From Cylindrodendrum hubeiense (Eukaryota; Ascomycota; Sordariomycetes; Hypocreales; Nectriaceae), in NCBI GenBank assembly GCA_014621425.1, contig JAANBB010000016.1:267386-331385 (forward strand): DNA of 64,000 nucleotides, read 5' to 3'. Under the pieces are notes generated by a model. It was not told where the DNA came from and did no database searches. It saw nothing but the letters and a program-made list of their open reading frames with translations. The position numbers were made by a program, and so were the translations under genes. This document shows positions 10,652 through 23,347 of the stretch, piece by piece. Within the stretch, counting starts at the first letter, position 1, and every line of letters starts with the position of its first letter.

Positions 10652-13600
10652 ATGGGGTTCTCCTCAGCTACTTCACCGGTCTTGCTTCTCGGCACTCACT
10701 TGGTGCTGGCCAACCGACCCAATGACGACCATGAATGTGTCCGAGGATATTGCCAATGCGGACATTCTTGTCGTCTCCTTCAAGAAGACGACACTTGCTG
10801 CCCAAGGAAGCATGGACATGATGAGCATGCATGTGGTCCAAGTACGTTTTCATATCAGATATCTCAATGATTCGAATGCTAACCTCAGAATCTAGAAAGG
10901 GTATGCTGTGGTTTTGGTTGCTGCCGAGAAGGCTGGAGGTGCGGCGGAAACGAAATGTGCTATCCGCCACAAGCAGTTTCCTCGCATCCCACTTGCCTCA
11001 CCACTATCGTGACAATCACTACACAAGCCCCCGTGTCTCCAACGACTGATCACGAGATATCTTCCACGGCAATCTACACTTCTGCGATGAATCCATCTTC
11101 ATTCAGCACCACGAAGCAACAAACAGTGGCGGGCACTATCACTACCAACAAAACTCCTCCACCCGAAGGAAGTGAGGAGTCTACAGCATCTAACACTTCA
11201 ACACAACATGGAGGAAGCTCAGTGAGGATCTCAACATATTTTAACTATTTACACACTTACATCTCTTCTTAGGCTGAACCCACTACTAACCCAGGGGGTG
11301 AACAAACCAACACGGAAACTGGGGTCACTCCTGCCTCAGAAATCGGCACTCCTTCGGGCCCTAAATCTGGCATCACCAGTGAAGCCAATACTGGTGTCTC
11401 TACAACGCCTTTAACCTCTGGCTCTATCACTGCCACCAGCGTGGAAAATATCGACAAAGGCGCAACCTCGGTTATCGTTAGCGTCATAACCAATTCGGAC
11501 GCCCAAGTTTCCACCGTTCTCCAGACCAATACTACCCATGTAGGCTCGGCCACCCCAACCGTTGTTACTAGCCTGGACGGTCGAGTATCTATAGTGACCC
11601 CCAGCGATGCTACCAATATGGGTTCAGTCACCCCGACCGTTATCACCAACTCAGACAGCCAAGTATCCACAATGTTCCCCACGACGCAGTCCCATTCAGC
11701 TATTCCTACCGTCATTCCCGATTCGGACGGTCAGTTGTCTACAATTATCGTTAGCAGTGCCACAGAGCCAGGCTCAACTACCTCAACAATCATCACGCTG
11801 TCTAACGGACAGGCCTCGACAATCGTTCCTTCAAATTCCATCGAGACGAGTGCCGTAGTTTCCACCATTGTCACTAGTTCCGATGGCCAGGTTTCAACAA
11901 TCTCTCCTACCGGGAGCTCCAATTCGGGAACTTCTATTCCCGCAGGAACCAGCGGCTCTTCTGAGGCATTGACCAACGGCCCGACTGATGTTATATCCAC
12001 CATCGTCACAAACTCAGAAGGCCAAGTATCGACCATCCTTGTTTCCAGCAACACCCAGCCAAACTCCTCTGTTTCTACCGTCAGCATCCAGACGGATAGT
12101 CAGACTTCAACTATTCTCGACACCACTGGAACATCTAGTGGCGTCACCGCCTCTGATGTCCGGACGTCAAGTAGCCCAGTGAGCGATGGTAGCTCTGGAG
12201 TGTTGTCCGGAACCACAACGCAAGAAACTGAACCGACTACCAGTCCCTCAGAAGACTTGACCACCAGTTCTGTCCAATCTAGCCCAACAAGCGCCTCGAA
12301 TTCACCAGCAGAGCCTCTTACATCCGCACCGTCTACAGAGCCGGTCACAACTGATGAGCAACCTAGCACGACGTCAGGCAATGATTCAACGGAACTCGGG
12401 AGTACGAACTCAGATGGTCAAGTTACGACAGCCCCTTCCACAACAGTTAGTGATACGCCTGGGACTTCAACTACTGATGATAATGTGATCATTGTCCCTA
12501 TCACAACTTCTATCAGCCAACCGAAGCCAACAGATGATGGATTTGAAATCCCTTGTAATCTGTGGTTTTTTAATTTCTGTATTGGGCCAGTCCTAGGATG
12601 GAAAATTATCAAGCCTCCAGGGATATATCTACCGTACGAGCCAACAGTTCCCCCGTCCTATTCAATCTCTATCACCATGAGGATGGTGCTAATGGTACTC
12701 TAGGAAACCGCCAACAATCTCACTTTCGTTTCCCATTGAAATTAAGATCAACGGGCCTCTTCCAACCTGGCCATCATTCACGTACGCTCCTATCCCCCAC
12801 AGCAAGACTGATCTATAAAGCTGATGTAATATTACAGGGTTGGACCAGACCATAGCCCGACGTTCGACCCTGAACCTAGCGAATGCGAGACCGAGTCAGC
12901 AGAGCTGTGTGTTCTTAGTACCTCGTATGCCGTGTCTGTCAGTGGCACAGTGACTTCCACAACCAGTACCGATGTCGCCTCAAATTGTGGAACTGTCTAT
13001 GGCTGTGCTGTTGAAGACTCAACCCGCACCGAAACTGTTACAAGCTTTACCACGCCGACGAGCTTCGCAGTAGGAACCACGCCATTACAAATGGAAACAT
13101 GGCCGACAGCCCTAGGCAGCGAATCCGACATGAGTGCAGCTGCAGAATGGGTGCAGTCCCAGGTTGAGTCTTGGATTAAAGACCTTACTGCCACCACCAC
13201 CGGTCAATTATCAACCACCGACGCTGAAACCTCAACCACTGGCAGTGCGTCTTCGGAGACTGGCGGCACATCTTCAACTACTGGCGCTGCAACAACTACA
13301 TCTGGGACTGGATTCGTCTGTAATCTGGCCTTTGGAGATCATGATCCTGTCGACTCAGACACTCAGAATGAGTTGGCTAAGGAGTACAGCAAGCGAGAAC
13401 CGCCTGCCGGTTGGACAATGAAACCCGGCTCACCTGGCTTTAGTTGGTACCATGAAAGAGATAATTCTGGTTACCAATATTTAATCAACTGGTACGAAGG
13501 ATGCGAAGGACCAGAGCAGGACATCCGGTGGCCTTTGGGTCCGGACAATACCGAGGTCAGGACGTACCAGATCATGAAGAGCCTGTACGAAGATTGTAAG

Positions 13601-13734
13601 TTCTTATCATTGAGCTTTTCCGATTTACTGAGTTGAATACTAACTTTGGTCAAGGCGTTGATGAGAATGATGGACGAGGCGGAGGAATTCATTACGGTTG
13701 CTTGGTCTACTACTTCAGGGGAGGCGGGTCTTAG
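10652..13734 (+). CDS. Secreted cysteine-rich, Ser/Thr-repeat wall-type protein (about 930 aa)
   Basis: Six exons (10652-10841, 10896-11221, 11273-12633, 12704-12781, 12838-13595, 13655-13734) sum to 930 codons plus stop. Residues 1-20 form a signal peptide. Residues ~25-85 are rich in Cys (ECVRGYCQCGHSC, CCGFGCCREGW), like disulfide-knotted modules of secreted fungal proteins. Residues ~110-560 are Ser/Thr-rich and carry degenerate repeats of the type V-T-NS-D-G-Q-V-S-T, a likely O-glycosylated stalk. A conserved-looking module follows (PCNLWFFNFC, near 12550), then PIEIKINGPLPTWPSF, a Cys pair region (ECETESAELC) and a folded C-terminal domain with Cys and Trp. I see no GPI-anchor signal. 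Role in wall or surface interaction is inferred. No enzymatic motif was found. Confidence 0.8.
11470..12110 (+). repeat. Degenerate coding repeats (xTNSDGQVSTI type)
   Basis: About ten imperfect units of roughly 20-35 codons each end in (S/D)(D/N)(G/S)Q(V/A/L)STI followed by a Ser/Thr-rich spacer. They are in frame within the Ser/Thr-rich protein. Copy number may vary between strains. Confidence 0.75.
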
Positions 13735-16314
13735 ATTGCTCAGATGACACTTCACGAAACCGCATACCAGAATTCAGCGCCCTGTGATCTCACTTGCAAG
13801 GAACAGCTTGTGTAACTGTTAATAGAGGTTGAGTAAACTCACGACTGCGCTCAAAAGTGGATTCTCCGTGATAAAGCTCTGCTGGTCAGGGTATTCCCTT
13901 TGAGATGCACTTGTTTTTCAGTAATGGAATCTGGTTGCCGTTTCCATACGAGATCCAAAACGAGCTTTCACATTCGAATGCCACGATAATGAGATCGCCT
14001 TTTCTTCAATATTCCGTAATGGTTGCTCGAATTTCACCACACGCCCAGCAGCTCCAAATGCCGTTCAGCCGCCGTGTGTAGCCTGGCTTATCTGGCCTAA
14101 GGTTTCAGTATACGAGTTTTTTGAGCCTTTGAGAGGGTATCTTGGTGATGAGATGGGGGTTTTCCTGACTTAGGATTACATTGTGAACTGCCAGACTCAT
14201 CAGCTACCTCGACACTTGCAGCTGGTCATATCCTTTACCCCATGTCCCATCCCCGTGGCGTGCAATCCACAAGAAACCATCAGGTGCTATATCTCTTATA
14301 GTCTGGAAAGCCGACCAGGATTAATCTCTGCTCTTATCAAGATTCGTATTGTTTCTTGCAAAAAGGTTTGGTGCTGGCTTAATGCTACTCTATCTTCATT
14401 TTGCATTCGCTTCACTTACTTATTTCACTGGGTTTTCCTTCTAGTAATATAAGCATCCTTTTGTATTGCAATCGAATATCCTGAGGAGAGGAGTTGGTTA
14501 GACGAGTGTGTAGTCACTATTTTCTGGACATTCCTTTGAATTTGAGTGTGTCTTTTCTTTTAGGTCTGTCTATCTTTTTATATTACTTTTCACATTTCCG
14601 TCTTTTCCTTTTCATCCGAGTCCATAGCTATAGCTACCTAATAACTAAGAATTAGACATTAGATAATTATAATGATAATAAACAATTTCATGACAACGTG
14701 TATTAAGTTAAGATTTAAAGATTTATCTAAAGGAATACAACTAAGTTATCCCGTGAATCTATGCCTTATAATCTCTTGATAACTATTAACAATTTGTAAT
14801 GCTAATTTTAACAATAATTAATAGATTAAACAGAAGTCATTCATTTAATTCAGTAAAGAACTCTCTTTATTATCTATTTCCCCCCCTAAGAGGCTTGAAG
14901 ACACGCCACGCTTTGTAGCAGCTTTGAAAGTGGTCTCCCCGTGGTTCCCCTAATTTTTGTCGGCCGGCCAGTGGTGCCATAAGTCTCTGCTGACGGATGT
15001 CGGGCACAAGATTACAGGTCAAATGGGGTCACTGAATTTTTAGATGGAAGAAGAAGAAGGATCGCAATTTCGGCTCGCATGGGGGGATATTACTAGACTT
15101 ACATATGATATAGGATTGCGAGTCCGAGCAAAGCTATCAGCTCCGACCGAAACTAGCTACCCTGTAACTAGGTTTCTCTAGCTTTTGACTCCAGCCTCGC
15201 AAGTCGTCTTGCCCATTGAAAATTATGTAGACATTTGCCTTTCCTTGCGAGCGTAATTAATCAACTACAACAAACCAATTCTTTTTTTAAAAAAAGTGTC
15301 CTCATAATATACCACATGGATCTATTTGAAATTATACTAAAAGCTGGAGGGTTAAAAATTATATGGTTTGTCAATAATAAGAGTCAAATCACCCAATGAT
15401 GATTAAATAGATTTGTGAAATACATAATAGATGATACAATAAAAAAATACTACCCAGAATTTATCTTGATTATTTACGTAATTTTAGATTAACCTAGTAA
15501 CCCTTCAAAGACTGGTAAGAGCAGTGGAGTAATAGTAAAACAGATATCACAATCCTTAGGCTTGAACTACAACATGAGGTAATGTTATCCGACAGTGTTC
15601 GACAGCTGTCATCATAAGCAGTCAGTCCAGCGACATGTGGACACTCAATTCCTTTTCCACCTAGCTATTAGATGCTTGGATTCCTCAATAGCAACCTACA
15701 TCATTGTGGTAGTCAATGATAACACGCTGAGCTCTTGATTATTCCCATGTTGGAAATATTTTCCGTCGAATCTGCTAACAGCTAGTAGTTGCCTCACATC
15801 ACATGAATGCGACACGCGACCTATAGGGGCAAAACGTCATCATATGTTCCACCATCGCTTCTGATTCGTGTGTGCCATTCGAGTGGTGCTATGGGGGCAC
15901 TGTCGCTTAACTCTCTATCCTCATGGCTTTGTTTAGTCTCGTGGGAAGCGAGGTTCCCCTCCTCCGTCACTGTCTCGCCGTGTGCCTTGCGCGTCCTCTT
16001 CTGGCTAGGGCGCATGCATGAAGGGCACAGATAATGTGGTCCCCTAGCTTATCTCCAACGGGCGTAATGACTTTCCATCTTTGGTGCATACATCCTGGGT
16101 TCCCCGGTTTTGATAGCCACCCCCGCAAATTCCAGTCCATAACCCTTGTTAGCTTCTTTGAGGAATCAGGCTAAGTTAGACTTTAGCTTATTTAGACGAT
16201 CGGCAAAGTATTTACTTTCCCTTGTCCAGTCTCTGCCTACCACCTACCTATCACTCCCCTCAATTTCCAACAAGCTTCTGCCTCAAGACCCTAAGGCCAA
16301 ACATCTGACTCACC
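13735..16314. other. 2.6-kb gene-less region with AT-rich blocks
   Basis: No convincing coding exon is seen. Blocks at about 14590-14880 and 15240-15560 are strongly AT-rich and full of TAA/TTA, as in RIP-mutated or decayed repeats; no transposase motif survives. The last ~150 bp carry C/T-rich tracts typical of a promoter for the OPT gene. Confidence 0.5.
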
Positions 16315-18635
16315 ATGGTCAACAAAATGTCTGAGAAGGACCCGCTCTCCGTCGCGTCTCCCAATGACAAGACGGGCGACAACAAATCTTTGCGTGAGGA
16401 GTATGCAGTACCAGAAGATGACTTCTTTCTTCCGTTTGAGGGAATCCCGGACCATGATCCTAACCAGAGAATTCTGACGGTTCGCTCCGTCATCCTCGGC
16501 GCCCTGCTCGGGTCCTTGATCAACTGCGGAAATATCTATCTCGGTATAACACTAGTCTTCTATCGCCCAGTGCAGTTCAATCGTGGCTAATTCCATTACT
16601 CTCTATAGGTTTGAAATCGGGGATGGGCCTTGAGTCGGTTCTCTTCGCAACAATATTCGGCTTCATGATTATTAAGGCAATGTCTAAAATTAAGGTATGG
16701 TGACCTCGTGGCCTCATTCACTAACTCTATTTGAGTTCTACCTAAAATGCTAACGGGGTCAAGCTTCCATTTATTCAAGATGATTTTGGTCCCCATGAGA
16801 ACAACATTCTCCAGGCCGTTGCTGGTGGGTGCGTTGGCTTGGGCTTTCTATACATCTCTGCCATCCCTGCCATGTACCAGCTCGGTCTCCTAAGCGACAA
16901 TCCTAAGAACGACTATGGAATGCTCCTCTGCCACTCTCTTGTCGCTGGATTTTTTGGTCTTTCATATACGATCGCTCTGCGCAAGATGTTCCTGATTCAC
17001 CTTGGCCGTGCTCTCCGTCTCATCTTCCCTACCGGTACGGCTGCCGCCATCGTCATCCGCTCCCTACATACTGGTATCGAGATGACTGGTGGAACTGGAA
17101 GAACGCCAGGAAAGTCCACCAGTGCTCGCATGCCAGGTCTCACCTTTCTGGCCTGTTTTATTTGGCCCGTGGTCACCCAATATGCACCCGGCATCTTGTA
17201 CGACTGGAACCTCTTCTGGTACATTTTCAAGTGGGGCGGCCATGGTGCCATTTATGCTGTGAACTGGGGTTGGTTCAATGTGCTATCATCGCCAGCCTAC
17301 ATTGGAGTCGGCATGCTCATGACTCCTCACGCTACATTCTCTTTCTTCTGCGGAACTCTTCTCGCCTGGGGTATTGTTGGGCCTACCATTGTTAAGCTGG
17401 GATACGCCTCCGGAATCGCCACTAGCGAAAAGTATCCCGAACTTATGTCATATAACGCCATGATTGCAGACAACTTTGCCACCAACCCGTCTCCCAGATA
17501 CTGGATTCTCTGGCCAGCCGTCTTCCTAATGTTGTCGACATCCATTACCAATATTCTTGTAGAGTGGAGGAGCCTCTTGGTTATGGGAAAATATGGCATC
17601 CAGAGCGCGAGGAAATCCTACAAGACTTACTTCTGCAAGTCAGAAACAAGCAATGATGTGCTTGGAGATGCAATCGCTGCTGATAATGGCCCATCCGACC
17701 CTATCCTTCCGCAATACCAAGTACGCCTATGGGAGTGGGTATCTATGATGCTCATCAGTTTAATAGTGGCTCTAGCATCCTTCAAGTCGCTTTACAGCAT
17801 CCCGGTAGCCGTTAACATCCTTAATATGTTTCTCGGTATCCTTTGGTCGTTCGTTACCATTCAGACCTATGGGATGTCCAATATGTCTCCCGTGGCTACA
17901 GTGGCCAAAGCGTCCCAGTTTGTGGTGGGCGGCATAATGAAATCAGGATACACGACTGAGCAGGCGCTTCTCGGAAATATTGCCTCTGCTGGTATTGCTG
18001 GGGGGGCAGCGCAGCAGGCTGCGACCCTAATGTCGGATCTGAAAACAGGGTTCCTGCTCAAGACTCCAGCAAGAACCCAATTCTGGGCCCAGGCTATCGG
18101 GACGCTAGTCGCTGCTGTCGTTACCCCAGCCCTATTTATCTTATTCTGCGAAGCGTATCCTTGTATTCTCGACCCAGAAGCACTCACTTGCAGCTTCTCA
18201 ACTCCAGCTGTGGCCTCGTGGCGTGCTGTTGCCATCGGTATTGTGTCACCCACGTTCCCCATCACGAAAACTTCTTGGGTGTTTGCGATTATTCTTTCCT
18301 TGGTCGGCATTGCCACGACCCTGATTTCCCGATGGCTAAGAAAGACAAATCGTCAAAGGTTTGCCAATTTTATCCCAGATATGACGCTAGTTGGCTTGGC
18401 CATGACCACACCTGGAACTTATCTGGCACTGACCATGATGCTTGGCACCACAATTAGTGTTGTGTGGAGACGATTCGGAAAGAATTCGTTTGAGGTGCAT
18501 GGATGCGCCGTGGCGGCCAGTGGCATTGCAGGAGAATCCGTCGGGTTTGTCATCAACGCTATTTTCCAGATTGCAGAAATTGAAGGGCCGGGGTATTACG
18601 GTTCTATGGTCGGGTGTGTCGCAGAGAGCTGTTAG
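16315..18635 (+). CDS. OPT-family oligopeptide/metal-chelate transporter
   Basis: Proton-coupled membrane importer of the oligopeptide transporter superfamily (YSL-like clade by pattern). Exons 16315-16543, 16609-16694 and 16764-18635 sum exactly to 728 codons plus stop, a usual length for the family. A polar N-terminus of ~55 residues leads into about 14 hydrophobic segments. Family patterns include GNIYLGLKSGMG at residues ~75-85, the RLIFPTGTAAA segment near residue 170, and a C-terminal GESVGFVINA. The preferred start is MVNKM at 16315; the second Met, three codons later, cannot be excluded. Substrate (small peptides, siderophore or metal chelates) is not decidable. Confidence 0.9.
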
Positions 18636-19899
18636 ATGAACGTGGTGGGCATTACGTTAAATTAAATCAGAAGACTGTATCAATTTAAGCTCACAGTGAT
18701 CTATATTAACTCAATACATGGGCTACATGCACTAGTCTTTTCCGCATTTTCTCAAAGTTCGGTAATCGGTATTACGCCTCAGTTTACACGGCGACTGACA
18801 ATAAAATCTTCAAGAAATGACCATATCGGCACGTAAAACTAGGACAATAATTTGGACACACATGGTTTGATGACAGGGACAACATATGACCTGTAGAAAG
18901 TCACTTACTTTGACTAAGGATCCGTATCCTGATACGGGGCCGACTTGATTATACCCGCATTGACCGAATCACCGTGATAAGCAGGTCACATTGTTAACTA
19001 GAACAGGCAAAGATAGCACAGAAGCAAGGTTGTGGTGCGCCTCAGCGTATTCAAGTCCTGTTCATTGGACAAGACATCGACGGAACTTTAACCGTATTCG
19101 AGTCTCATCAGGGTGTGGGCAGTGGGGCTTTTTGGTACGGTATTATTAGGGACCACCCTAAACAAAAGTCAGACTTCATAATTTTAGTTTGTAGTTGGCC
19201 TTTGCTTGGAGCGTATTCAGAGCGTATTCAGAGCGTATTCGGAGCGTATTCGGAGCGCGCATCAAAGCGTATTCAATACGCTATGCCCCACTAACATGCA
19301 ATGTCCAAGCACCAATCACCGACTTCCCCGTAATCTCAGAGAGACGAAATAACTTATTCTTATCTGCTACATGAGAGGAATGCTTAACCTCTTGCACCTC
19401 GCGCCACTGGGCCAAGTACCAGATATTCATAGGGAAATGATCGGGTTCTCGCGGGTATCGATACGAAGTACCACCAGAACGTTTGTCTCAAGTTTCTGGG
19501 CAAGAGATGAATTTACCGTAATAGTGCAACCAATTTCTTTAGAGATACACATCTCATTAAACAATCATCAGACTGGGCTAGATTCATTATGCCTGCTGGG
19601 CCGTGAGATAGTTACGAGCTACCCCAAGGTCCAACTTGATGAGCTTTTCACTCTGAGGATTTCCTAGACAACTTTATCTCCGGTGGGATGGGCTTGACCT
19701 GCACTAGGCGAATCTCTCACCAATAAGATAATTTGCTCTTGAAACGAATCACGTAAAGATCATCAATACTCTAGCTTCACTCTTAGGTGTCTATGTAGTA
19801 GTGTCATGTTATTGAAACAATATTGATGCAACATTCCATACTTAAATGCTCAAGAGATGATCTCACAAATACTAAGATGAATAAAAAACAGATTTAGCC
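18636..19899. other. Gene-less region between OPT gene and regulator
   Basis: It contains the AGCGTATT array at 19209-19285 described separately, plus an isolated AGCGTATTC near 19046. The 98-codon frame at 19371-19667 has no recognisable feature and I do not call it. Confidence 0.45.
19209..19285. repeat. Tandem 11-bp GAGCGTATTC(A/G) array with terminal near-palindrome
   Basis: Four units of GAGCGTATTC(A/G) run from 19209 to 19252. A spacer and AGCGTATTCAATACGCT follow, a palindrome except for its central base. The core AGCGTATT is the reverse complement of the core in the 26111 array. Confidence 0.85.
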
Positions 19900-21281
19900 T
19901 TAAGAAGGCATCCAACCAATGCGCATCATCGGCCACCGGAGCCATATTTTCTTAGCCAAAGGCATGTTGGCATAAATTCCCGATATTAGATGTCTCGGCC
20001 AACCCTTCACCATCCATCCAGCTTCCATCTGCTGAATCAACACAACAAAATACGAGAATATTACTAATGCGTGGGGTTGCCTTTCTTGAACAAGCTTCAG
20101 ATATTGGGTTGGTACTCTGTATAACCAGGCAAAAATGATCGATGCTTGGGTACGGATTGCTCTATCGCTTGTTCCGAAGACAGCTGCAAAACAACTTCTT
20201 AAGAGCTGAAAAGCCCCCATGAGTGCTAGAGTGTCTATCTCGTCCGTCTCAGCATGCTCCGTGAGTATCAAGCGTAAATCTTCCAAGGCATCGTCGATGC
20301 TTGCATCTAAGCCGGCAGTACAAGCCTGGGTGAGATCCGTGACAGTGAGACTGAACATCAGAGTGAATACCTTATCGTCTACGCCAAAGCTATCACATGC
20401 CTTCTTGATCGAGTGTAGACTGCGGAAGAGGACCAGCCATTCTGCTGTTCCATGAACATGGAAGAGGAGGTACTCGTTATGCTGGGGGCCGAGAGCAAAA
20501 GTGTGAAGGCAGGTGATTGTTGCAAAAAGGTATAGAGCGGCGCAGTTAAATTTGTTGATACCGGACAGAAGAGGGCTAGCGAGCCTGAGAGCGATCTCCC
20601 AATGTTGGCTGGCTTTTGAAAGATAGGTAGTATCTTCTTCTGCCGTATTTGGACTTGTTATGTGCTCCATGTGTAGTGCGGCGATTGTCAAAATGGCGTG
20701 GAGGAGGAATGGATGCTTGAATGACAGCTGGGGCACCGAAACGCTCCAGAATAGCTGAAAGTCTTTGGAAGGACCAAAACTGACAGAAGTAAATGTGCAA
20801 AAGTGATGGAACAGTTCAAAATCATGTACATCGAGGGTTGGGTGGTTAAGTTGGAGTGGGAGAATGATGCTCGTGGTTTCCGAGGCTGGGCCAGCTGTTA
20901 GCGACGTCGACTCAGTCGCGGGTGAATCGGCACCTAGGCTGCAGGAAAGAGATCTTCGAAGGCAGTTTGTGCAATGGGGTTTCCTCTCGTCACACTTCAA
21001 GATGAAAACCATGTCAGCTACTGGGCTGTTGCAGTAGTGCGGGTCGACTGAAGTGACGACAGCCCACTCACCTTGATTCGCCTCCGTTTGCAGAACGCAC
21101 AACCGAGGCGAGATTTACGATGCGACTTTCGTAGACCCAGACGGCCCGATTGAATGTCATCATCAGGCGACAAGGGATCTCCTTGCAGCTGCATAGTGGT
21201 AGGGGACTTGGACACTGCAGCATGGGCCGCCCGCTGTTTGCTCTTGTGTGGAACATGAGAGAGAGATTGCCAGAAGGTCAC
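19900..21281 (-). CDS. Zn2Cys6 transcription factor (fungal-specific TF domain)
   Basis: Two exons (21072-21281 and 19900-20994) around a 77-bp intron give 434 residues in phase. The zinc cluster spans the intron: CAFCKRRRIK is followed by CDERKPHCTNCLRRSLSC, with complete six-cysteine spacing. A basic stretch (RKSHRKSRLG) precedes it. The remaining ~340 residues are helical and match the C-terminal domain of sterol-regulator-like Zn2Cys6 factors (ELFHHFCTFTSVSF, HPFLLHAILTIAALHM). In-frame Met at 21194 is an alternative start. It is nuclear. The nearest plausible targets are the carboxylesterase at 23348 or the OPT transporter, by proximity only. Confidence 0.88.
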
Positions 21282-23347
21282 GTTGCGTCAGAGTTTACGT
21301 TGGGCGGTGCAAGGGTTCAAGCACTGGTCCAAGAGTCAGGTTTATCATGTGGGGGTATTAAGTCTGGACTGGATAAGTGGGGTTTTGTGTCCTGTGTTCT
21401 CATACATACATCTTCATATACATCTGGTCTATGCAATGCAATGTTGTAGTATAGCCATCATGCCCTGACCTCGACATGACTCGGATTCAATGTGATACAG
21501 GAACCCTGAATGCCATACAGCGTTTTCCTTTAGACATCAAGAATGGCTTGATTCTCCCCACCAGTTGTGCAACGAGCTTCCGTCAGGTGCTCCTTGGACT
21601 CAAATAATGACTGGGGCAGTCTTTTTTATTGTGCCCAGCTTCATGAAAGTCTACATAGTTACATAAGTAAGCTCATCAAGTACATTCCAGTTATTGGATA
21701 GACAATAAACAGAAGAATGGGTAGTGAATATTGAAGTCGGCCCATCCTGTATGATAATCCACTCCAGTCTGTCAAAGAAACCGTCACCCACGACCCAGCT
21801 TTTCACACGGATCTAACTTTCACTAAGATTTAGATGGAATCATCCTAGAGAATACCTCGGCCGCATTTGCAACGGCTGAAGAAACTATGAACATCTATCG
21901 CGTGTACAGCATGATTCTGATCCAGACAGTTCCTTCTCCTAAAAAGTATTATCCAGCAATACGCAATACGCAATCCACAAAAGTAGCAGAATGTAAAAAG
22001 ATCATGTTAGATAATAAATGCTCGATCAATCACCTCAGAAGGGTCGAAATTAAAGTCTGAATCGTTGGCGCAATGAATTTCCTATTCGGGAAATATTACG
22101 GTACTTATCTATTTAGCCAATCACTAGTGTGAAATACTCTAGATCGAAAAAACAGTGACGTTTGAGTTAAGTGCATGATAGAGTAAATTAAGGCTCGTAG
22201 TAGATATAGCTGTTGACGTCGATGTCATCTCTTGGGTCGTCGTGTATCATGCTGTTCATATATCGAGGGTCATTAGACAGATCAACATTGTGCCTGATAT
22301 GATTAAGCAACACGAGAGACCAGAATGGAACTCCAGGCCTGCCTATTCTTCACCTGGTACCTGGTTGATGATACGAGAATCAGAAAAAGATCTAGTGCTC
22401 CTGGGTGATATTGAGTATCCAGAAAGGCTTTGCGGTGGTCTGGAAGATCATAGTTCCATTGGCAGATTTCAGCGCTTCTTGAAATCATGAACAAAATACC
22501 AGTCCATTGATCAAGTATTTGACCATACTATCAACCGCTGAAATTGTAGGAAAGAGCGGATACCTAAGTGAGGGAACGGCATCGCTGATAGAGCTCAGGT
22601 CGCCGAGCACGACTCTTATCAATAACCTACAACTAACGGAGTTCATTAGAGATTACAGTGAATAATTCCACTAAAGGACTAGGATAAAGTAGACTTCTGG
22701 ATCGATCGTTATCCAGCAGGCTACATTTCTATCAGGCGGTCTCGCATACCTAGATTGGCTTAGTATAATCTTTGTTTCGGATGTATTCCCTAAGCTGGAC
22801 CATCCTTCACGTTGAACTTCTGACCGGCGGGCATGAAGAATATCAACCTGGTATGTGGTGAGCTAGAATGAAACAAGACATATGAAATGTGTAGTTGCGG
22901 TTGAACCTGCCTCCTCAAGCTTAGTTCGCCTTTTCCCGCACTGATCAAGGGCCACCTTTCCTATTCAATAAACGACTCGGTTAACGAGACACACATCTGC
23001 TTGTTTCTAGCTGACGGATAGGTCCAGCCCAGCTACAGCTATCTACTTTGCGCTCCTATGGCCCGTAAAAGGAATGGATACCGATTGATACATTGTTCCA
23101 CGAAGCAAAAGCGGAGAAGTCATTCTAACTACATTTGGATTTCGGCGTGTACGATCACGTCATGGAGTCAACGTCAAGCGGATCCGGCTTATCTTCACCC
23201 CTCAATGGTCATATCATGTTAGAGTCTGTTGTTTGGCCAATATGGTCAATTCGAAATACTTAAAGCAGGGCTTATTCTCGTACCTAGAATGTAAAAAGCC
23301 CAGCCTATACAACCCAACGTGATACGAGTGGCCTTGATAGTTTCAAA
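21282..23347. other. 2.1-kb gene-less region
   Basis: I see no supported exon. Frames of 60-100 codons here lack codon or domain support. AATACGC occurs twice in tandem near 21959-21972, the same motif as the flanking arrays. Confidence 0.45.

Noticed and set aside
11269..12612. Long antisense frames opposite the Ser/Thr-rich gene
   Set aside because: They are mirror frames produced by the repetitive Ser/Thr codons; the sense strand has a signal peptide, consistent splicing and the Cys motifs.
14183..14452. 89-codon frame between the Ser/Thr-rich gene and the OPT gene
   Set aside because: It lies beside AT-rich non-coding DNA and shows no domain or conserved splice structure.
22242..22490. 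82-codon frame in the 21-23 kb gap
   Set aside because: No domain, no splice partner and no codon support.
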